This document shows, one piece after another, positions 4,761 through 8,891 of a DNA stretch of 8,891 nucleotides. Each line of letters starts with the position of its first letter. Within the stretch, counting starts at the first letter, position 1. The DNA lies in contig JBBSEZ010000408.1 of the NCBI GenBank assembly GCA_038239195.1, positions 1 to 8,891 on the forward strand, in the 5' to 3' direction. Under the pieces are notes generated by a model that was not told the origin of the DNA, did not search any database, and saw only the letters and a program-made list of their open reading frames with translations. This DNA comes from JBBSEZ01 sp038239195. Its GTDB lineage: Bacteria > Planctomycetota > Planctomycetia > Gemmatales > Gemmataceae. The translations under genes were made by a program, and so were the position numbers.

Positions 4761-7091
4761 ATGCGTCGAGTGGCTTCGAAGCTGTGGGGCCTGTTGCTCA
4801 ACCGTTCACGCCGACGGCCTGCCCCGCGCCCGGGGAGGCAACCTCTGGAGCTCGAAACGCTGGAGGACCGTTGCCTGTTGTCGGCCACGGCCTCCGGCGC
4901 GGTGACGGGCACTGCCTACGTCGATTTCAACGGCAACCACGTCCTGGACCTCCAGGATTTCGCCCTCCCCGGGGTCACCGTGAGCTTGCTCGGAACGACG
5001 ACGCAGGGATCGGCCGTCAACGCAACGGCCACGACCGACGCGCGGGGGGACTTCACCTTCCAGAACGTGCAGGCGGGCGCCTACCAGTTGGGGTACGCGA
5101 CGGTGCCAGGCTTGCTCGGCGGCCCGCCGAGCCTCAACAACTCGAGCGCCCCCGCCGGGGTCACCGTCGTCTCCAACTTGACCGTTGTTGGGGGCGAAAC
5201 CACCACGCAGAGCCTGGGCTTCCTCGGTCTGGGCGCGAGCTTCATCTCGCTGCGTCAGTTTCTGTCCACCTCGACGCCGGCCGGTGACGGGCTTCCGGCT
5301 GCGGGGACGGGCCAGGCCGTCGTCAGCCCCAGGGAGAACAACGCGCCCGTCCTGGCCAAACCTATCTCGGACGTCACCGGGATCGAGAACGGGAGCAACG
5401 TGGTCAATCTGGCCGGCTTCTTCACGGACCCGGACATTACCAACACCACGGTGCGCTTCGACACCTCGGCGGGCCCCGTCAACGTCCAGTTGTTCGACAA
5501 CCAGGCGCCGCAGACCGTCGCGAACTTCCTCGACTACGTCAAGGCCGGCAACTACAACAATTCGATCTTCCACCGCCTGGTCCAGAACTTCGTCCTGCAA
5601 GGCGGCGGCTTCTCGCTGGGACAAAACCCGACGAGCCTCACCCCGATCCCCACCCTCCCGGCAGTGCCGAACGAGTTCGGGGCCTCCAACGTGCCTGGGA
5701 CGCTCGCCATGGCCCTGACGGGCAGCAACACGAACAGCGCCACCGACGAGTTCTTCTTCAACCTCGCGAACAACGCCAGCGCGCTCGATCCGCAGGACTT
5801 CACGGTCTTCGGCAAGATCGTTGGGACCGCCGACATGCAGGTGCTCAACACGCTGGCCCAGAGCACCCCCACCAACGAGGGCGGCGACTTCTCCGAAATC
5901 CCGCTCAAGAACTTCACCGGCAGTTCTTTCCCCGCGGGCGCCACGGCGAGCAACTTCGACGTCGTCAAAGACGTGGCCATCGTCAGCCAGAACGAGTCTC
6001 TGACGTATTCGGTGGTGTCCAACAGCAATCCCAACCTGGTGGCGCCCACGCTCAAGGACAACTACCTCAGCCTGAACTATGCGCCAGGGCAGACGGGCTC
6101 GGCCACGATCGCCGTGCGCGCCACCGACACGTTCGGCGCCAGCGTGGTCACTTCCTTCAACGTCAACGTCATCGCGCCTGCCCCCGTGGTCAATTCGGCG
6201 ACCATCGCCCCAGACAACGCTGCGGCCACGACCGCGCTGACGGCCAACCCCATCGGCTCCTCCGCCTCGGGAGACACCGTCGCGTTCGGCTACCAGTGGC
6301 TCCAGAACGGCATGGCCATCGCCGGCGCGACCTCCCAGGCGCTGAACCTGACCACCACGCCGGGCCTCGCGGTCGCCGCGGGGGATCAGTTTGCCGTCCA
6401 GGTCACCCCGATCGACGGTACGGTCACCGGCGCCCCCTTCACGAGCAACGCCGTGACCATCGCCACCACCGCCCCCATCACCCTCAGCCACCCGACAGTC
6501 GATACGCTGGCCATCGCCCCGAACAACCCCTCGAACACGACGACGCTGACGGCCTTACCGACCAGCAAGGATGGCACCGCCGTCACTTTCAGCTACCAGT
6601 GGCTTCAGAACGGCACGCCCCTCGGCGTGACCTCCCAGGTGCTGCACCTGACGACGCTCAGCGTCAACGCGGGCGATAAGTTTACCGTCAAGGTCACGCC
6701 CAGCGACGCGACGGGCGCCGGCCCCCTCTTCACCAGCAATCCCGTGACCATCAGCGCCGCCTTCCCCACCATCACCGTGGCGGCCCCCGTGGTGAATTCG
6801 GCGACCATCGCCCCGGACAATCCCTCGGCCACCACTGTGCTGACAGCCATGCCCACCGGCTCCGACTCTGGCGGAAATACCGTCGCGTTCAGCTACCAGT
6901 GGCTCCAGAACGAGGTGGCCATCCCCGGCGCGACCACCGCGACGCTGAACCTGACCACGCAGGTCAGCGCCGTCAACGCGAACGACGTCTTCACCGTTCA
7001 GGTCACGCCCAACAACGGCACGCTCAACGGCCTCGTGTTCAGGAAGAAGGCGACCGTCAAGACCGTCAATCCCACGACTGTCGTCACCTGA
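4761..7091 (+). CDS. Exported cyclophilin-type peptidyl-prolyl isomerase with SdrD_B-like, cadherin/Ig-like and tandem repeat domains
   Basis: This 776-residue protein is predicted to be extracytoplasmic. Its basic N-terminus (1-28) is followed by LELETLEDRCLLSA (29-42), a motif common at the start of planctomycete surface and secreted proteins. Residues about 49-155 resemble SdrD_B/Cna-B domains (GTAYVDFNGNHVLD, then DARGDFTFQNVQAGAYQL). The cyclophilin domain spans about 229-409, with FHRLVQNFVLQGGGF (270-284), GTLAMAL (313-319), DEFFFNL (329-335) and FTVFGKIVG (347-355). It is flanked by the two halves of a cadherin/Ig-like domain: FFTDPD before and NESLTYSVVSNSNPNL...RATDTFG after. Three tandem repeats of about 95 residues, each with YQWLQN, fill 474-770. 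TGAGGA at 4748-4753, 7 nt upstream, supports the ATG. The protein ends without an evident anchor or sorting signal. Isomerase activity is plausible, but the Gln of human CypA position 111 is Glu here (E330). The biological target is unknown. Confidence 0.88.
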   Translation: MRRVASKLWGLLLNRSRRRPAPRPGRQPLELETLEDRCLLSATASGAVTGTAYVDFNGNHVLDLQDFALPGVTVSLLGTTTQGSAVNATATTDARGDFTFQNVQAGAYQLGYATVPGLLGGPPSLNNSSAPAGVTVVSNLTVVGGETTTQSLGFLGLGASFISLRQFLSTSTPAGDGLPAAGTGQAVVSPRENNAPVLAKPISDVTGIENGSNVVNLAGFFTDPDITNTTVRFDTSAGPVNVQLFDNQAPQTVANFLDYVKAGNYNNSIFHRLVQNFVLQGGGFSLGQNPTSLTPIPTLPAVPNEFGASNVPGTLAMALTGSNTNSATDEFFFNLANNASALDPQDFTVFGKIVGTADMQVLNTLAQSTPTNEGGDFSEIPLKNFTGSSFPAGATASNFDVVKDVAIVSQNESLTYSVVSNSNPNLVAPTLKDNYLSLNYAPGQTGSATIAVRATDTFGASVVTSFNVNVIAPAPVVNSATIAPDNAAATTALTANPIGSSASGDTVAFGYQWLQNGMAIAGATSQALNLTTTPGLAVAAGDQFAVQVTPIDGTVTGAPFTSNAVTIATTAPITLSHPTVDTLAIAPNNPSNTTTLTALPTSKDGTAVTFSYQWLQNGTPLGVTSQVLHLTTLSVNAGDKFTVKVTPSDATGAGPLFTSNPVTISAAFPTITVAAPVVNSATIAPDNPSATTVLTAMPTGSDSGGNTVAFSYQWLQNEVAIPGATTATLNLTTQVSAVNANDVFTVQVTPNNGTLNGLVFRKKATVKTVNPTTVVT
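6180..7070 (+). repeat. Three tandem protein-coding repeats of about 95 codons
   Basis: The units lie at about 6180-6464, 6492-6755 and 6783-7070. Each encodes VxxATIAPDN or a variant, a TTxLTAxP stretch, then xYQWLQN, a LNLTT/LHLTT strand, and FxVxVTPxxxTxxGxxFTSNxVTI. Units 1 and 3 are the closest pair, and DNA around the YQWLQN codons is nearly identical in all three. Units 1 and 2 are separated by 9 residues, and so are units 2 and 3. They look like Ig/fibronectin-like beta domains. The third lacks the FTSN ending (VFRKKATV), as expected of a diverged terminal unit. Confidence 0.8.
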
Positions 7092-7103
7092 CGCATGCGT
7101 CAG
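7088..7103. repeat. 16-bp perfect palindrome containing the stop codon of the prolyl isomerase gene
   Basis: CTGACGCATGCGTCAG is its own reverse complement and includes the TGA stop at 7089-7091. A further 6-bp stem (7113-7118 with 7128-7133) follows. They may contribute to transcript 3'-end structure, but there is no T-run. Confidence 0.6.
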
Positions 7104-7174
7104 CGGCCATCTCCAGCCCAACTCTTTGGCTGGGCAGCAGGGGCATCCCCAGAGCGGGTCGCCTGACGAAGGCA

Positions 7175-7216
7175 TCTTGGACTGCGGCGCATTCATGAAT
7201 GCGCCGCAGTCCAAGA
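7175..7216. repeat. 42-bp perfect palindrome, REP-like or terminator-like
   Basis: Arms 7175-7195 and 7196-7216 are exact reverse complements without a loop, centred on ATTCATGAAT and flanked by GCGGCGC/GCGCCGC and CTTGGACT/AGTCCAAG. It lies 83 nt after the prolyl isomerase stop and about 50 nt before the next start. It can form a strong hairpin in either direction of transcription and could stop or protect the upstream transcript. It has no T-run. Such palindromes may be dispersed in this genome, but that cannot be tested from one window. Confidence 0.85.
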
Positions 7217-7257
7217 CGGGCACCCACGATCGGCGGCGGAAGCGCGGCCCAATCGCC

Positions 7258-7263
7258 GGAGGA
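7258..7263 (+). promoter_or_regulatory. Shine-Dalgarno GGAGGA supporting the GTG start at 7267
   Basis: GGAGG (7258-7262) lies 4 nt before GTG 7267-7269, slightly short but the strongest site in the region. The next in-frame GTG (7282) is 19 nt from this core. Upstream in-frame starts (TTG 7126, ATG 7195) would translate through the 42-bp palindrome. Confidence 0.5.
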
Positions 7264-7266
7264 CAC

Positions 7267-7764
7267 GTGGCCCACCCCGCCGTGACTGTTCCCCCGAGCC
7301 TCTTCCGCTTGCTGCGGATGCTGGTCCTGGGCAACCTATTCATGGTCGGCGGCATCGTCGGGATGTCCGTCGGCACCTTCGGCCTGGGGAGCATCACCGT
7401 CTGGGCCTGCGCCGCCGTCGTCGGCCTGAGCATCGTCCTCTACCCCGTCGCCGCGGTCCGGCAACGGCCGCGCGTCGTCCTCACGCCGGACGGGTTTGCG
7501 TCCGACAAGCTCTTCGGCCGCGAGGCCCATCGGTGGGAAGACGTTGACGGCCGATTCGGCGTCATCGAGGTGGGCTGGAACAAGGTCGTGGCCTACAAAC
7601 TCACCGCAGACTACAAAGCGCGGGTGGGGAAAAAGCCCACGTCTTTGTTCTCCGGCTACGATGCCGCCCTCGGGGGCGCACTGGCGCTCTCCGCCGCAGA
7701 GCTGGCCGAGCTGCTGAACGAATACAAGCAGCGCCATCAGGGCTCGACCTCGCCGGGCGGGTGA
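7267..7764 (+). CDS. Small membrane protein with PH-like C-terminal region (unknown function)
   Basis: From the GTG at 7267 the product is 165 residues. Two hydrophobic helices, about 18-37 and 43-64, are followed by a soluble part from about 66. That part begins RPRVVLTPDGFASDKLFG and has a HRWEDVDGRF strand-turn pattern. It resembles small bacterial membrane proteins with a PH-like fold (the STM3941 type), in which the sequence after the helices forms beta strands with a conserved W, and a C-terminal helix ends LSAAELAELLNEYKQRH. I do not assign a specific function. It begins after the 42-bp palindrome and is followed after 48 nt by the next gene on the same strand, so the two may be co-transcribed. 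The start is uncertain. Confidence 0.65.
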   Translation: MAHPAVTVPPSLFRLLRMLVLGNLFMVGGIVGMSVGTFGLGSITVWACAAVVGLSIVLYPVAAVRQRPRVVLTPDGFASDKLFGREAHRWEDVDGRFGVIEVGWNKVVAYKLTADYKARVGKKPTSLFSGYDAALGGALALSAAELAELLNEYKQRHQGSTSPGG

Positions 7765-7812
7765 ACTGGTTTCGCCCCGCATCAACGTTTGCGCGCACCG
7801 AAGGGCCCCGCC

Positions 7813-8793
7813 ATGTTCTCCGAAGAGTTCCGCCAGCGCCTGACCACGGGGAAGTACTCCCGGTGGGCCGTCGATCTCACCGAGCAGCAGCTCGAGGCCC
7901 TGCTGTGGATGATCGACGAGTACGCTTGCCGGGCCCCGATGATCCTGGGCCTCCTCGAACGCCACAAGGGCGAGCTCTCAGTCCACGATCAAGGATTTGC
8001 CCGGGCGAAACACGCCCTGGAGACGATCCCCCGCGTTGTGGACGGGGAGCGCCCTGACCTCGAGGAGTGGAGGCGAAGGGTACGCGAAGTCGTCGCGGAG
8101 GCGCGGGCGGTGACGGAGGACGAGTGGCCGACCCACCACGAGCGCCCCTGGGAGATGCTCGCCCGGTTGCCGGCCCCCGTGAGCGAACGCAAGCGCCGGT
8201 TGCTCTGCGCCGCCTTGTGCCGGAGGGCGTGGCACCTGTTCGCCGACGAGCGCAGCCGGCGGGCCGTGCTCGTCGCCGAGCGCTACGCCGATGGCCTCGC
8301 CACCCCCGAGGAACTGCGGGCCGCGTGGCTGGCCGCCGAAGAGATCGCCAACGTCGAGAACGACGGCTTTACCTGGCACGAGATCGGCCGAGCGGCCGTC
8401 GTCACCGCGTCTCCCGACCCGGACGCGGATGCGGTCTGCAATAACGTCGCCCACTACGTGGGGTGGCAGGCCGCTCGCGCGGTGGGGGCGGTTGAGAACG
8501 ATACCGATGTGGCGGCGTTGTTTGCCGAGTACGCGGCCCAGTGCGATCTGATCCGGGAGGTCTTCGGCAACCCATTCCGGCCGGTGGCGATGGCCCCGCG
8601 CTGGCGGACGGCGGACGTCCTGGGGCTCGCCCGGATGATCGCCGAGGATCGAGCGTTCGACCGGCTCCCCATCCTCGCGGACGCGCTGGCAGACGCCGGA
8701 TGCGACGAGCCGGCGATCGCGGAGCATTGTCTCGGCACACGCCCGCACGCGCCGGGCTGCTGGGTGCTCGATCTCGTGCTCGCCGCGGAGTAA
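7813..8793 (+). CDS. Planctomycete-type conserved protein of unknown function with C-terminal FGNPFRPV...GCWVLDLVL module
   Basis: This 326-residue, probably soluble protein shows no signal peptide or membrane helix. Three parts can be seen. Residues 1-100 are helical and charged (EQQLEALLWMIDEY). Residues about 112-230 contain SERKRRLLCAALCRRAWHLF and DERSRRAVLVAERYADGL, followed by an Ala-rich helix. The C-terminal 80 residues contain LIREVFGNPFRPV, then RMIAEDRAFDRLPILADALADAGC, HCLG and GCWVLDLVL. From memory, the second and third parts recur in many Gemmata-like proteins, often next to the TIGR02996 repeat-companion domain. That pairing is not seen here and the function is unknown. The ATG at 7813 has GAAGGG at 7800-7805, 7 nt upstream, and is preferred over a TTG at 7789. 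The gene ends with TAA at 8791-8793. Confidence 0.78.
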   Translation: MFSEEFRQRLTTGKYSRWAVDLTEQQLEALLWMIDEYACRAPMILGLLERHKGELSVHDQGFARAKHALETIPRVVDGERPDLEEWRRRVREVVAEARAVTEDEWPTHHERPWEMLARLPAPVSERKRRLLCAALCRRAWHLFADERSRRAVLVAERYADGLATPEELRAAWLAAEEIANVENDGFTWHEIGRAAVVTASPDPDADAVCNNVAHYVGWQAARAVGAVENDTDVAALFAEYAAQCDLIREVFGNPFRPVAMAPRWRTADVLGLARMIAEDRAFDRLPILADALADAGCDEPAIAEHCLGTRPHAPGCWVLDLVLAAE

Positions 8794-8891
8794 CCGCAGG
8801 GCCCTGGCCTGACAAACTTCGGGGGGAGTGGCAAACATTCCAGGAGCGCGGATCGCCCAGACGCAAGCGGGGGGCGCGGGGGGCTCGCCGC
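8794..8891. other. Downstream flank, nothing recognised
   Basis: The last 98 bases are G-rich toward the end and contain no recognisable gene, RNA or clear terminator. They may be the upstream region of a gene beyond the window. Confidence 0.4.

Noticed and set aside
4806..6491. Minus-strand open frame of 561 codons
   Set aside because: It is antisense to the cyclophilin-containing gene; it is R/G/V-rich without motifs.
6180..7070. CRISPR array
   Set aside because: The repeats are long, in-frame coding units of about 95 codons, not short repeats with unique spacers.
7126..7266. Upstream extension of the small membrane protein (TTG 7126 or ATG 7195)
   Set aside because: It would translate the 42-bp palindrome; no Shine-Dalgarno is seen there, and GGAGGA favours GTG 7267.
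7978..8838. Minus-strand frame of 286 codons
   Set aside because: It is antisense to the conserved 326-residue protein, whose modules are recognisable.

Overview
The window is GC-rich DNA that most likely comes from a planctomycete of the Gemmataceae type. Three things point there: a secreted protein with the planctomycete N-terminal motif (LELETLEDRCLLSA), a protein built from modules that I recognise mainly from Gemmata-like genomes, and a Rieske/cytochrome b cluster of planctomycete style. The assignment rests on recalled family features, because no search could be run.

Left half (1-4251, minus strand, transcribed right to left). This is a respiratory quinol:cytochrome c oxidoreductase operon in the order Rieske iron-sulfur protein, cytochrome b6-like subunit, subunit-IV-like cytochrome b C-terminal subunit with large extensions, and a membrane-anchored coiled-coil cytochrome c that runs off the left edge. 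A promoter with a perfect TTGACA -35 box lies at 4341-4368. The first two genes are tightly coupled (12-nt gap, with the Rieske stop codon inside the next Shine-Dalgarno). The two later spacers each contain a hairpin; the first has 27-nt arms. The b subunit has b6f-type features: split cytochrome b, 14/15 spacing of the heme histidines, and a Cys aligned with the covalent heme c(n) Cys of b6. The usual PEWY motif of the Qo site reads KAPWYF. Quinol oxidation, electron transfer through Rieske and hemes b, and delivery to the c-type cytochrome can all be encoded by these four genes.

Middle (4252-4760). This is a divergent intergenic region with the operon promoter on one side and a candidate extended -10 promoter for the right-hand gene on the other. 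No gene is seen between them.

Right half (4761-8793, plus strand). First comes a 776-residue exported protein: planctomycete signal, SdrD_B-like domain, a cyclophilin-type prolyl isomerase inserted inside a cadherin/Ig-like domain, and three tandem repeats of about 95 residues. Its stop codon sits in a 16-bp palindrome, and a perfect 42-bp palindrome follows. Then come a small two-helix membrane protein with a PH-like soluble part, and a 326-residue planctomycete-type protein of unknown function. The last 98 bases hold nothing I can call.

Several starts were moved from the longest open frame to an internal ATG/GTG, using Shine-Dalgarno and promoter positions. The leftmost cytochrome c gene has no stop inside the window and is easily missed if only closed frames are considered.
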